64,000 nucleotides of DNA from Bacteroidota bacterium (GCA_018266845.1 JAFDZO010000027.1:1-64000), one strand, 5' to 3'; positions 19,050 to 27,767 are shown, numbered from the stretch's first letter. Program-made: numbers and translations. Notes: a model not told the origin generated them from the letters alone.

Positions 19050-21000
19050 ATTTCAGTTCCTGATTTTTTATAAAAAATTCTCTGGTTACTTCCGCTATTC
19101 CCTTAGCATCTATCTTAAGTTCTTCATAAAGCTCTTCAGGTTTTCCATGCTCAATAAACCTGTCAGGGATGCCGTGTATTAATAAATCATTTTTGAAATT
19201 ATGCTGTGCCATAAATTCAGCTACTGCGCTTCCGAAGCCTCCGATGATTGTATTATCTTCGATAGTAATCACTTTTTTAAATCTGTTAAATACATCATAC
19301 AATAATTCCCTATCAAGCGGCTTCACAAATCTCATATTGACAACTTCCGCATTTATGCTGTACTCCTCAAGAAGCTTTGCAGCTTTTACAGAGTGGTCAA
19401 CCATATTTCCTATTGCTAAGATTGCAATATCTTTTCCTTCTTTTACAATTTCACCCTTGCCGATTTCAAGCTGAGTAAACTCACCGGTCTCAACTCCGAG
19501 CGCATTTCCCCTCGGGTATCTTAATGCAATTGGACCTTTCTTATAAAGCGTTGCAGTGTAAAGCATATTGCGTAATTCGTTTTCATCTTTCGGAGCCATA
19601 ACAACCATTCCGGGAATTAATCTCATATAAGTTAAATCGAACGTGCCATGGTGTGTTGGTCCGTCTGCGCCAACAAGTCCGCCTCTATCCATTACAAACA
19701 CAACAGGAAGCTTTTGAATTGCAACGTCGTGAATAATCTGGTCGAATGCTCTTTGAAGGAAAGTAGAATAAATCGCGGCTACGGGAGTAAAGCCTTCGGT
19801 TGCAAGTCCTGCGCAGAAAGTTACTGCATGCTGTTCTGCTATACCTACGTCAAAATATCTGCTCGGCATTGCTTCTTGAAGAAAACTTAAACCTGTTCCG
19901 TCAGGCATAGCAGCGTTAACACCGATTACCTTTTCATCTTTTTGAGCAAGCTCAACTAATGCCTTTCCGAAAATACTTGTATAAGAAGGGACGGTAGATT
20001 TTTTATGTTCCTTTCCTGTAGCTTTATCGAACGGAGTAAGAGCATGAAGTTTCTGGAAGTGCGCATTTGAATATGAGGGTCCTTTTCCTTTCTCAGTGAG
20101 AACATGAAGAAGAATCGGTCCCGACATTTTTTTAATTTCTTCAAGAGTCTTAACTAGATTAACTACGTTATGCCCGTTTACCGGTCCGAAGTATCTGAAA
20201 CCGAGTGATTCAAACAGCATACCCGGGGTAACAACACCTTTTAATCCACCTTCAACTTTTGCAGCGACTTTTCTTAATCTGTCAGATGTTTTTTTATCAA
20301 GCTTTCCTGTTAATTCCCAAACCTTGCTTCTGAATTTGTTATACGATTCGTTTATAACTATGTCGTTAAAATAGTTTTGTATTGACCATACATTCGGAGC
20401 GATTGACATCTTGTTATCATTTAACACAACTATAATATCTTTTTTCAGAAGCCCGATATTATTCATCGCTTCATAAGCCATACCGCCTGTCATCGAACCG
20501 TCTCCTATAATAGCAGCGACTTTATAGTTCTTCTTCTGGAAATCTCTTGCCGCTGCAATACCGAGCGCTGCAGAAATGGAAGTTGTTGCATGACCTGCTC
20601 CGAATACATCATATTCGCTTTCGCTTCTTTTCAAAAATCCGCTGATGCCGTCTTTTTGCCTTATGGTTTTTAATGCGTCTCTTCTTCCGGTAAGAATTTT
20701 ATGTATGTATCCCTGATGACCGACATCCCAGAGGAGCTTATCGTCAGGTGTGTTAAAAACGTAATGAAGTGCTAAAGTTAGCTCCACTACACCGAGCGAA
20801 GCGCCAAGGTGTCCCCCGATTTTAGAAATCGTATCCATTAAATATTCACGAAGTTCGTCGCAAAGCACGCGCAAATCCATAAGATTCAAACCCTTTAAAT
20901 CCTTTGGATAGTTGATATGCTTTAAAAATTTTGTCGATTCGATGTTAAATTCTTCCAATTTAATTTTGTTTGCTTTTTTGCTTAATCCTGTTTTTTGCAT
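19042..21000 (-). CDS. dxs: 1-deoxy-D-xylulose-5-phosphate synthase
   Basis: DXS condenses pyruvate and glyceraldehyde-3-phosphate with thiamin diphosphate, the first step of the MEP isoprenoid pathway. I place the start at ATG 21000 (652 residues). A longer frame from 21021 adds seven residues encoded wholly by a palindromic repeat. Visible motifs are KIGGHLGASLG, the ThDP site GDGSMTGGMAYEA-N (about 167), DRGGLVGADGPTHHG and RYPRGNALG. It is the lead or near-lead gene for the downstream lipoprotein-miaB-lpxL-waaF series, with xseB 90 bases upstream across the repeat. Confidence 0.95.
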   Translation of the reverse strand: MQKTGLSKKANKIKLEEFNIESTKFLKHINYPKDLKGLNLMDLRVLCDELREYLMDTISKIGGHLGASLGVVELTLALHYVFNTPDDKLLWDVGHQGYIHKILTGRRDALKTIRQKDGISGFLKRSESEYDVFGAGHATTSISAALGIAAARDFQKKNYKVAAIIGDGSMTGGMAYEAMNNIGLLKKDIIVVLNDNKMSIAPNVWSIQNYFNDIVINESYNKFRSKVWELTGKLDKKTSDRLRKVAAKVEGGLKGVVTPGMLFESLGFRYFGPVNGHNVVNLVKTLEEIKKMSGPILLHVLTEKGKGPSYSNAHFQKLHALTPFDKATGKEHKKSTVPSYTSIFGKALVELAQKDEKVIGVNAAMPDGTGLSFLQEAMPSRYFDVGIAEQHAVTFCAGLATEGFTPVAAIYSTFLQRAFDQIIHDVAIQKLPVVFVMDRGGLVGADGPTHHGTFDLTYMRLIPGMVVMAPKDENELRNMLYTATLYKKGPIALRYPRGNALGVETGEFTQLEIGKGEIVKEGKDIAILAIGNMVDHSVKAAKLLEEYSINAEVVNMRFVKPLDRELLYDVFNRFKKVITIEDNTIIGGFGSAVAEFMAQHNFKNDLLIHGIPDRFIEHGKPEELYEELKIDAKGIAEVTREFFIKNQELKFV

Positions 21001-21005
21001 GAACT

Positions 21006-21031
21006 CGTTACGAAGCTCCAACTTCGTAACG
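21006..21031. repeat. CGTTACGA-type palindromic element just upstream of dxs
   Basis: Ten-base perfect arms CGTTACGAAG / CTTCGTAACG flank a six-base centre. The 26-base unit differs at one position from the element at 31673-31698, and both are preceded by TGAACT or a close variant. It supplies the apparent extra N-terminal codons of dxs and would form a hairpin in the message just before the chosen start. Confidence 0.8.
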
Positions 21032-21041
21032 TTATTTACAA

Positions 21042-21063
21042 TTTAGACCTCCGCCTACCCCCC
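21042..21063. repeat. TTTAGACC-CCGCCTA repeat segment, copy 1
   Basis: TTTAGACCTCCGCCTACCCC here closely matches, on the opposite strand, the segment 29966-29987 (TTTAGACCACCGCCTAACCC). Both sit next to short palindromes in intergenic spacers, so they look like dispersed copies of one element. Confidence 0.5.
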
Positions 21064-21090
21064 TATTTCGTAATGAGGGGAAAGTCAGGG

Positions 21091-21306
21091 TTATTTGGAA
21101 TTCTCCGTATTTATTTTTTCTATTTTTAATTCTGCTTCATTCAGTTTATCACGGCACGATTTTATTAACCGTAAACCTTCCTGATAATTTTTTATTAATT
21201 CATCCAATGAAGTTTCCTCTGTGCTGTCATCTAGCGATTCCATTATGCTCTGAAGTTTTTTGAATGAATATTCGAATGAAGTTGTATCTTCTTTTGATTT
21301 TGCCAT
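21091..21306 (-). CDS. xseB: Exodeoxyribonuclease VII small subunit
   Basis: The 71-residue XseB protein assembles with XseA into the single-strand-specific exonuclease VII. It has the family pattern of an N-terminal FEYSFKKLQSIMESLD helix, a loop with SLDELIKNYQEGLRLIKSC and a second helix with the C-x-x-x-L-x-x-A spacing. It lies four bases after xseA on the same strand. Confidence 0.92.
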   Translation of the reverse strand: MAKSKEDTTSFEYSFKKLQSIMESLDDSTEETSLDELIKNYQEGLRLIKSCRDKLNEAELKIEKINTENSK

Positions 21307-21310
21307 TTTT

Positions 21311-22498
21311 TTATTTAATTACTGCCTTCCTTGTATCGTCATAAAATTTAATAATAACGTCATCGTCTTTTAATAAACCCTTTGCGTTTGAAACAATTTT
21401 ATGCTCCTTTTCTACAATTGCAAATCCCCTCTTTAAAGTTTCTTCTGGGCTTGCCGTATGCAAAATTTTTTCGAAGTTATCTAATGTAGTTTTTGTGTTT
21501 GAAAATTTTACTTTAACTGATTCCAAAAGTTCCGTGCTCATATCATCTAATCTTATTTTATAATCATTAACAATATCTTTAGTTCTGTTCAAAATGTAAC
21601 TTCTTGAAAAGCTTTCTACCAATGCCTTTGCGCTTTGTATTCTACTTATGATATTTTGCTTAATTCCGATTTCATACTGCGTTAATCTTTCAAGCAAATC
21701 TTTTTTATCCGGCAGAATTAATTCTGCGGCAGCCGATGGAGTCGGCGCACGCATATCAGCTGCATAGTCCGCTAAAGTTGTATCTGTTTCGTGTCCTATT
21801 GCCGAAACAATCGGAAGTCTTGAATTTGCTATTGCTCTTACACATTCTTCTTCATTGAAAGTCCATAAATCTTCTATTGAACCTCCGCCTCTTGCCACCA
21901 CTAAAACATCTAAATTAAATTCTTCTTTGTTTGCCTGTGCAATCGCTTTACAGATACTTTCTATTGAACCCTGTCCCTGAACGTTTGCATGGAAAAGCAA
22001 AATCTCCACAACGGGGTATCTCTTCGCAGCAACTTTTTTAAAATCCTGAATTACCGCTCCTGTTTCCGAAGTGATAATACCTATTCTACGAGGGAAATCC
22101 GGTAAAGGTTTTTTTCTTTCCGAATCAAAAAGCCCCTCCTCAGAAAGTTTTTGCTTTAGCCGTTCAAGTTTTACGAGAAGCTCGCCAAGTCCGAAGTGTT
22201 CCATTTCCGCGACTGTAACAGAATAGCTTCCGTGGGGAACATACACATCTACGCTTCCGCTAACTAAAACTTTCATGCCGTCTTTCGGCTCAAATGGAAG
22301 ACGCATCGCGCTGGTGCGCCACATCTTGGCGGGAATCTGAGATTTATCGTCCTTTAAAGTGAAGTATAAATGACCCGAACTAAAATGCCGTTTGAAATTG
22401 GAAATCTCTCCTGTGAAAACCACTTCGGGAAATTTGTTTTCAATGACACCTTTTATCATTAAAGTTAAATCCGATACCGATAAAAAATTACCTTCCAA
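21311..22498 (-). CDS. xseA: Exodeoxyribonuclease VII large subunit
   Basis: XseA is the catalytic subunit of exonuclease VII. The 395 residues begin with an OB-fold DNA-binding domain (about 1-100, including GEISNFKRHFSSGHLYFTLKD). The catalytic domain follows, with GIITSETGAVIQD and ARGGGSIEDLWTFNEE (about 205), GHETDTTLADYAADMRAPTPSAAAE, and a coiled-coil C-terminal part. Length is slightly below the E. coli protein (about 455), mostly in the coiled coil. It starts the minus-strand series leading through xseB into dxs. Confidence 0.95.
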   Translation of the reverse strand: MEGNFLSVSDLTLMIKGVIENKFPEVVFTGEISNFKRHFSSGHLYFTLKDDKSQIPAKMWRTSAMRLPFEPKDGMKVLVSGSVDVYVPHGSYSVTVAEMEHFGLGELLVKLERLKQKLSEEGLFDSERKKPLPDFPRRIGIITSETGAVIQDFKKVAAKRYPVVEILLFHANVQGQGSIESICKAIAQANKEEFNLDVLVVARGGGSIEDLWTFNEEECVRAIANSRLPIVSAIGHETDTTLADYAADMRAPTPSAAAELILPDKKDLLERLTQYEIGIKQNIISRIQSAKALVESFSRSYILNRTKDIVNDYKIRLDDMSTELLESVKVKFSNTKTTLDNFEKILHTASPEETLKRGFAIVEKEHKIVSNAKGLLKDDDVIIKFYDDTRKAVIK

Positions 22499-22616
22499 TA
22501 AAAAGTATATAGTTAACTTGTGAAGATACGAAAATTAATTTTGAATTATAATTGCATTTTTTATCATGGAGTTAGAGGATTTTGCTAAAGTATAATTGCA
22601 TCCATTTTGGCGCCTT

Positions 22617-22659
22617 CCGTCCCGCTTGTCCCGCTTTAGCGGAGATAAAATCGGGACGG
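22617..22659. repeat. CCGTCCCG hairpin with nested CCGCT hairpin
   Basis: Arms CCGTCCCG (22617-22624) and CGGGACGG (22652-22659) pair perfectly. Inside them CCGCT/AGCGG (22631-22642) forms a second small hairpin. The TCCCGC core recurs at 29947-29967 and 30017-30032. Confidence 0.6.
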
Positions 22660-22669
22660 CTGAAGTAAT

Positions 22670-22694
22670 AAAAATCAGAAAATTTCTGATTTTT
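22670..22694. repeat. 12-base-arm AT-rich hairpin, terminator-like but with no gene ending nearby
   Basis: AAAAATCAGAAA and TTTCTGATTTTT pair perfectly around one base. It resembles an intrinsic terminator, yet both flanking genes start, rather than end, at this spacer. Confidence 0.6.
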
Positions 22695-22705
22695 ATTTAC
22701 AGCAG

Positions 22706-22725
22706 GTTACGACTATAGTCGTAAC
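22706..22725. repeat. Perfect 20-base palindrome of the GTTACGA family
   Basis: GTTACGACTA is followed directly by its reverse complement. The outer GTTACGA/TCGTAAC arms are shared with the elements at 21006, 31673, 31833 and 32149. Confidence 0.7.
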
Positions 22726-22934
22726 AAGGCGCCACTAATTCGGTATATTAATAAGAACTGAATTACTTTGAATAAGAAATACAGGAAGGTTATTTTTGAT
22801 TGCAATCTTTTAACATCAAGTTTAATATGGCGAAGAGTAAATGAGATTATTTTTTGATTATCTGTGTCATCATAGTAATCATAGCTATTTGTGTTCCTTA
22901 ATAAAACTAAAAAAATTATAATTCTTAAAATAAA

Positions 22935-23702
22935 ATGAAAATCTACTCTTGGAATGTAAATGGAATTAGAGCAATACAGAATAAAGGATTTATGGATTGG
23001 TTCAAAAAATCCAAAGGCGATGTTATCTGCCTTCAGGAAACTAAAGCTCAGGCAGAACAGCTTTCCGATGAAATAAAAAACATAGGCAAGTATAAATCTT
23101 ACTGGTTCTCTGCCGAAAAAAAGGGCTACTCCTCAGTTGCTACTTATACAATTCCCGAACCGGTAAATGTCAAGCTTGGATTATCTAATCCGTTATACGA
23201 CTGTGAAGGGCGAGTAATTATTACGGAATATCAGAAATTCGTTCTTGCAAATGTTTACTTTCCTAACGGCGGGCGCGGTCCCGAAAGAGTAAAATATAAA
23301 CTGGATTTTTATGACGAGCTTTTTTTCTATCTTCAAAAAAATTATCGCGAGAGAAAAGGTATAATAGTAACAGGAGATTTCAACACTGCGCATAAAGAAA
23401 TTGACCTTGCAAGACCGAAGGAAAATGTAAAAACTTCCGGCTTTATGCCGATTGAAAGAGAGTGGATTGACAGACTAATAAACCTTGGCTATGTAGATGT
23501 ATTCAGAACTTTTAATCAGGAGCCTGAGCAATATACATATTGGGACCAGTTCACAAAGGCTCGCGATAGAAATGTCGGCTGGAGAATTGATTACTTTATG
23601 GTAAGCAATGACATTGTGAAACATGTAAAAGAGGCGCAGATACACGCAGATGTTTACGGCAGCGACCACTGCCCTATTTCAATAACGATTGACTTAAAAT
23701 AA
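22935..23702 (+). CDS. xth: Exodeoxyribonuclease III / AP endonuclease
   Basis: The 255-residue protein belongs to the Xth/ExoA family of the exonuclease-endonuclease-phosphatase fold and repairs abasic sites. Motifs are SWNVNGIRA (about 5), LQETKAQ with the metal-binding Glu (about 34), GDFNTAHKEIDL, and the C-terminal SDHCPI with the catalytic Asp-His pair. Length matches the family. Its TAA stop shares the final A with the ATG of the next gene, so the two are coupled. Confidence 0.94.
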   Translation: MKIYSWNVNGIRAIQNKGFMDWFKKSKGDVICLQETKAQAEQLSDEIKNIGKYKSYWFSAEKKGYSSVATYTIPEPVNVKLGLSNPLYDCEGRVIITEYQKFVLANVYFPNGGRGPERVKYKLDFYDELFFYLQKNYRERKGIIVTGDFNTAHKEIDLARPKENVKTSGFMPIEREWIDRLINLGYVDVFRTFNQEPEQYTYWDQFTKARDRNVGWRIDYFMVSNDIVKHVKEAQIHADVYGSDHCPISITIDLK

Positions 23703-24709
23703 TGAAAGCTCTTGTTTTAGAAAAAACAGGTGATATAAAAGATTTAAAAGAAAATTTGGTTTTCCGCGATTTTGATACCCCCGTTCCTAAAGAGGGCGAA
23801 GTATTAATCAAAGTGCAATATGCTGCTTTAAATCATAGGGATGTTTGGATAACAAAAGGATTGTATTCGGGAGTTAGAACTCCGATAATTCTAGGCTCGG
23901 ATTGCGCAGGTACAATTGCAGATTCAAATGGAAGCTCGTTCAAAAATGGTGATGCCGTAATTGTTAATCCTACTATTAACTGGGGGGTTAATCAAAGCCA
24001 CCAAAATAAAAATTTTTCAATTCTGGGTCTTCCTGAAAATGGAACGCTCGCTGAATATATTTGCATTCCTTCCAAATATGTTTATCTTAAACCTGAACAC
24101 CTTTCCTTTAAAGAGGCTTCAGCTTTCCCGCTTGCAGGACTTACTGCTTACCGGGCATGCTTTGTTAGAGGAAAAATTACGGCAGGCGATAATGTTTTAA
24201 TCACAGGTGTCGGCGGCGGAGTTGCAACATTTGCTATGGTGTATTGCATTGCAGCGGGAGCGAATGTGTTTGTAACCTCCGGCGATGAAGATAAGCTGGA
24301 GCAAGCTATTACTTTCGGTGCTGTTGGGGGAATAAATCATAGAATTGAAAACTGGGAAAAACGTTTTAAAGAAATTCATCCAAAGATTAACAAAATAATT
24401 GACGGCGCGGGCGGTGGAACATTCGCTAAATGCCTTGATATATGCTCTGAGGGCGGAACGCTTATAAATTACGGAGCGACACTTGGCGCAGTAAAAAATT
24501 TCGAGATGCGCAGGGTTTTTTGGAAGCAGTTGAATATTTACGGCTCTACAATGGGATCGGATGAAGATTTTGCAAATATGATTGAATTTATTGATGCAAA
24601 GAAAGTGAAACCTGTTTTGGATAGTGAATATGAAATTCAAAACGGAGCGGAAGCATTTGTTAGATTGGAAAGCAGCAAACAGATGGGGAAAATAATCGTG
24701 AGAGTGTAG
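23702..24709 (+). CDS. Medium-chain dehydrogenase/reductase (quinone-reductase-like)
   Basis: The 335-residue protein has a GroES-like N-terminal domain (LNHRDVWITKGLYSG, LGSDCAGTI) and a Rossmann domain with GVGGGVATFA (about 170). The four structural-zinc cysteines of classical alcohol dehydrogenases are absent, favouring the zinc-independent quinone oxidoreductase or crotonyl reductase-type branch. The substrate cannot be read from sequence. It is coupled to xth by a TAATG junction, and its stop lies immediately before the toxin-antitoxin operator. Confidence 0.82.
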   Translation: MKALVLEKTGDIKDLKENLVFRDFDTPVPKEGEVLIKVQYAALNHRDVWITKGLYSGVRTPIILGSDCAGTIADSNGSSFKNGDAVIVNPTINWGVNQSHQNKNFSILGLPENGTLAEYICIPSKYVYLKPEHLSFKEASAFPLAGLTAYRACFVRGKITAGDNVLITGVGGGVATFAMVYCIAAGANVFVTSGDEDKLEQAITFGAVGGINHRIENWEKRFKEIHPKINKIIDGAGGGTFAKCLDICSEGGTLINYGATLGAVKNFEMRRVFWKQLNIYGSTMGSDEDFANMIEFIDAKKVKPVLDSEYEIQNGAEAFVRLESSKQMGKIIVRV

Positions 24710-24751
24710 AGACAAATGTCTTGACAAATCGGACAAAAGTCTGTATTTTTG
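24710..24751 (+). promoter_or_regulatory. Promoter and paired operator-like sites of the Xre/RES module
   Basis: TTGACA (24721-24726) and TATTTT (24744-24749) are 17 bases apart, and TATTTTTG also fits the Bacteroidota -7 consensus TAnnTTTG. Two related 12-base near-palindromes, AGACAAATGTCT (24710-24721) and GGACAAAAGTCT (24731-24742), flank the -35 box 21 bases apart, two helical turns. They are candidate binding sites for antitoxin autoregulation. The GTG start follows five bases after the box, so the message may be leaderless. Confidence 0.6.
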
Positions 24752-24755
24752 TATT

Positions 24756-25175
24756 GTGAAGAAAAAAGAAAAAATAATACAAGAGTACCCCTTAGGAACC
24801 AGTGAACCTGATATGGTTGTTTCAGAAGCATCAGCCGGTGTATATGCTGCATCTTTCTTTGACTTTGCAGATGCATGCGGTCATCCCAAAGAAAGACTTG
24901 CCGATATACTAAACATTTCAGTAAAAACTTTAATGCGCTACAAAACCAGGAAGGCTCGTATGAATCCTCAAAATAGCGAACACCTTCTAAAGTTGTTTGC
25001 GCTATACAGAAAAGGAATTGATGTATTCAGCAGCATTTCTTCTTTCAATCAATGGCTTGAAAAGCCTGCCTTTGGTCTTGGAGGCATTATACCATTCAAT
25101 TACCTCAATACCATATCCGGCATCGAAATTATCATAGAAGAGTTATCTCGAATTGAGCACGGAGACCTTTCATAA
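24756..25175 (+). CDS. Xre/MbcA/ParS-type antitoxin
   Basis: The 139-residue protein has a helix-turn-helix-like region (about 38-75, with ADILNISVKTLMRYKTRK) and a C-terminal toxin-binding domain (about 84-137, with VFSSISSFNQWLEKPAFGLGG). This is the layout of antitoxins paired with RES toxins. It starts at GTG 24756; the first Met of a shorter version would be residue 20. The next gene starts on the base after its stop. It should neutralise the RES toxin and repress its own promoter. Confidence 0.88.
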   Translation: MKKKEKIIQEYPLGTSEPDMVVSEASAGVYAASFFDFADACGHPKERLADILNISVKTLMRYKTRKARMNPQNSEHLLKLFALYRKGIDVFSSISSFNQWLEKPAFGLGGIIPFNYLNTISGIEIIIEELSRIEHGDLS

Positions 25176-25625
25176 TTGATACTCTATAGAATTTGTCATG
25201 AAAAATGGTCGCATGATTTAACTGCTTCAGGAAATGCCGGAAGATGGAATTCAAAGGGAAAATATGTCATCTACACTGCGGGCACTAGGGCGCTGGCATG
25301 TCTGGAAAATATTGTGCACAGGAGCGGTGAAGGCAGCAATGATAACTATAAAATATTATTAATAGAAGTTCCCGATACAACTATCATAACTGAAGTTAAA
25401 AAAGAGCAGCTTCAAAAAAACTGGAATGACTACAGTAATTATACCTACTGCCGAAAGTTCGGTGATGAGTGGCTGCGTAACTGCGCTACATTAATTCTTA
25501 AAGTGCCTTCTGCAATAATTCCTGAAGAAAATAATTATCTTATTAATCCAAACCATAAGGATTTTAAAAAAGTAAAACTTATAAGAACAGACAATTTCAC
25601 TTTTGACAAAAGATTAAAAAAGTGA
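25176..25625 (+). CDS. RES-domain toxin
   Basis: The 149-residue RES protein has the conserved Arg at residue 5 (LYRI), GRWNSKG (23-28) followed by VIYTAGTRALACLE with Glu44, and near the C-terminus VPSAIIPEENNYLINPNH with the conserved Ser. Known RES toxins degrade NAD+ or modify it onto targets, halting growth. The start is TTG directly abutting the antitoxin stop, so expression depends on antitoxin translation. Family residues all appear intact, so the toxin is probably functional. Confidence 0.9.
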   Translation: MILYRICHEKWSHDLTASGNAGRWNSKGKYVIYTAGTRALACLENIVHRSGEGSNDNYKILLIEVPDTTIITEVKKEQLQKNWNDYSNYTYCRKFGDEWLRNCATLILKVPSAIIPEENNYLINPNHKDFKKVKLIRTDNFTFDKRLKK

Positions 25626-25645
25626 ATTGAATCAGGATGATTCAA

Positions 25646-27172
25646 TTAAATATAAATTTTTAAATCCTTCCATATATCTTTCAAGCTAACTTTTGGATTT
25701 CTTCCTATAAAAATTCCCAGATTATTTTCATAAGGCATGGAAAGTTCATTTGAAGTTGAATCTAGCACCTCAACAGTGAAAAAATATTTTAAATGGTCTT
25801 CTATTTTCCCTCCTAAAATTATCATTGTAGAAATTGAATCGTTTCTCTCGCTTCCCCATAAATAATGATTATTATGAGGGCAGTAAACAAATGGCAGATT
25901 GTATTTTTTGCCGTAGTAATTAATAGCGCCCGCTTCTCCATAATTTTGAGCGAAGATGGATGTATGTTTCTTTTCATTCTCCGGTAACGAATTATATATG
26001 CGCGCAATTTTATCCGTCATCTCTTCCCACCCGAATCTATCGGCATAGAACTGCGGCAGAACGCCCATAGTGTGCTTTTCCGAGCCTTCCACATTTAATC
26101 CGAGAAGATTTTGATAGATGATAAAATTATCAACGCTCAGAACGGGAACTACTATCGGCACGGGGACAAGTTTAAACAAAAATAAAATTATCAGCACGGC
26201 ATATTTAACTTTAGTAAGATTTCTTTTTTCAAAAAAAGCCGCGGTTGAAACCGCCCCTGCAGTTACCATAAAAGGATAAAGCCCTTCGGTATAATATGGC
26301 TTTGCTTTAGTAAATAAAAACAAAATAAGACAAATTAAAAATGTAAGTCCGGCAAGTTTATATTTTTTATTTGCTCCAATGATAAGAGATATTAAACCCG
26401 TTATCCAGAAGATTGCATTGGCGGGACCGTAATCTGTAATTTGTGATTTTAAAAAAGATAACACGGAGTAATCTGCATTTTTATACTTTGCCGCGTTATC
26501 AATAAATTCTTTCGTAGCAAAATTATTTTGTATATTCCAAATCGCATAAGGAAAAATTGAGATTAAGATTATTGCAGCGCCAATCCAGAAATATTTTGAC
26601 TTAAAACATTTTCTTTCCTTTGTAAGAACTAAAGATATTACAAGAGCAGCAATTAGAAATATTGTTCCTATTTTATTATTAAATCCTATTCCTAAAATTA
26701 GGCTTACGGTTATCCAGTATTTTTCATTTTGTGTATTAATTAGTTTTGCTACAAAATAAAAAAGCAGTGTCCATATAAATATTTCCCAGCCGTTCATCGA
26801 ATAAAATCCGAAGTTTGCCATGGTAGTCGGCATCAAAGCAACGCAGACAAGTGTCAGATAGCCGGAATATTTACTGCCTCCAAGCTCGATATTAATTAAT
26901 GACGAAAGAATAAGGAGAGATGCTCCAAGTAATGCGGGAATAATTCTTATTGATAACTGTGATTCGCCAAAGATTGTAGTCCAGATTTTCAGAATAAAAA
27001 TAGAAAATGCCGGATGGTCAACATATCCGGCACTTAAATGATGTGAACAATCTAAATAATAAAATTCATCGCGGAAAATGGGGTAGTTTAATCCGCCGAT
27101 AAGTATGAATAGAAAATAGACTAACGAAAAGAAATAAACTTCTTTGCTTACTTTAGAAAGAAGCTTTATCAT
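25646..27172 (-). CDS. ArnT-like GT39 membrane glycosyltransferase
   Basis: The 508-residue polytopic membrane protein has about ten or more hydrophobic segments. The first periplasmic loop contains FRDEFYYLDCSHHL and GYVDHPAF, the acidic-residue motif of the ArnT/PMT family that uses polyprenyl-phosphate sugars. A soluble C-terminal domain follows. It probably transfers a sugar onto lipid A, glycans or proteins on the periplasmic side. It is convergent with the RES toxin gene, 20 bases away. Confidence 0.82.
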   Translation of the reverse strand: MIKLLSKVSKEVYFFSLVYFLFILIGGLNYPIFRDEFYYLDCSHHLSAGYVDHPAFSIFILKIWTTIFGESQLSIRIIPALLGASLLILSSLINIELGGSKYSGYLTLVCVALMPTTMANFGFYSMNGWEIFIWTLLFYFVAKLINTQNEKYWITVSLILGIGFNNKIGTIFLIAALVISLVLTKERKCFKSKYFWIGAAIILISIFPYAIWNIQNNFATKEFIDNAAKYKNADYSVLSFLKSQITDYGPANAIFWITGLISLIIGANKKYKLAGLTFLICLILFLFTKAKPYYTEGLYPFMVTAGAVSTAAFFEKRNLTKVKYAVLIILFLFKLVPVPIVVPVLSVDNFIIYQNLLGLNVEGSEKHTMGVLPQFYADRFGWEEMTDKIARIYNSLPENEKKHTSIFAQNYGEAGAINYYGKKYNLPFVYCPHNNHYLWGSERNDSISTMIILGGKIEDHLKYFFTVEVLDSTSNELSMPYENNLGIFIGRNPKVSLKDIWKDLKIYI

Positions 27173-27180
27173 GCGAATGT

Positions 27181-27753
27181 TTAATCTGTCTGCTGAATTT
27201 TCTTTCTCAATTCATTTAGTTCAGCGTTGATATTATCAAGCTCGGAATATTCAGATGTATCAGGATAATCTTTCTTCTTATGATTTTTCAAATATTTCTC
27301 ATCATAATCAATTTCAAAATCAGTTTCCGGCTCATATGATTTCCGTTCTTCTCTTTTGCTTTTTATTGCATCAAAGAAAACTTTCACGCCTTTTACAATT
27401 CCGCTTACTGAAGCAACCGTCTCCATTACTGGCGGCTGAACTTTTTCCCGGACCGTATCAACTAATTCAGTTACTTTTGTTACGGTATCTTTTACATTTT
27501 TTACAGTAGAAGTTACCGTATCCATATTTTTATCAACTGCGCTTGCTATTCTGTTAGCTGTAGAAAGAAATTTATTAGCATTCTCTATCAAAGGCTCGGC
27601 TTTTGTTTTCAAATCCATTACGTCATCCGAAACAGACTCGACCTTTTCGGCAAGAGCTTTGATAAGTTTGATTAAAACGGCTACGAACCCTATTAACACT
27701 CCTATTATCAGGATTTGCAGTATTACCGATATTATTATAAATGTATCTGCCAA
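27181..27753 (-). CDS. Membrane-anchored coiled-coil protein (DUF948-like)
   Basis: The 190-residue protein has one N-terminal transmembrane helix (about 5-30) and then an alanine/valine/threonine-rich amphipathic helix (about 35-125), as in DUF948 and apolipoprotein-like proteins, and an acidic tail (about 135-190). The start appears to be TTG at 27753. It lies downstream of the YtxH gene across a hairpin. A structural or envelope-stress role is typical for such pairs but not proven here. Confidence 0.6.
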   Translation of the reverse strand: MADTFIIISVILQILIIGVLIGFVAVLIKLIKALAEKVESVSDDVMDLKTKAEPLIENANKFLSTANRIASAVDKNMDTVTSTVKNVKDTVTKVTELVDTVREKVQPPVMETVASVSGIVKGVKVFFDAIKSKREERKSYEPETDFEIDYDEKYLKNHKKKDYPDTSEYSELDNINAELNELRKKIQQTD

Positions 27754-27767
27754 ATTGATATAAATTA

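Larger units (their letters stand above)
22499..22934. other. Divergent intergenic region with stacked palindromes
   Basis: This 436-base spacer lies between the divergent xseA and xth genes. Besides promoters it holds an outer pair TTGGCGCCTT (22608-22617) and AAGGCGCCA (22726-22734) enclosing three hairpins listed separately. A GATTATCTGTGTCATC-type tract near 22856-22890 recalls a common degenerate intergenic repeat. I see no gene. Confidence 0.5.
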
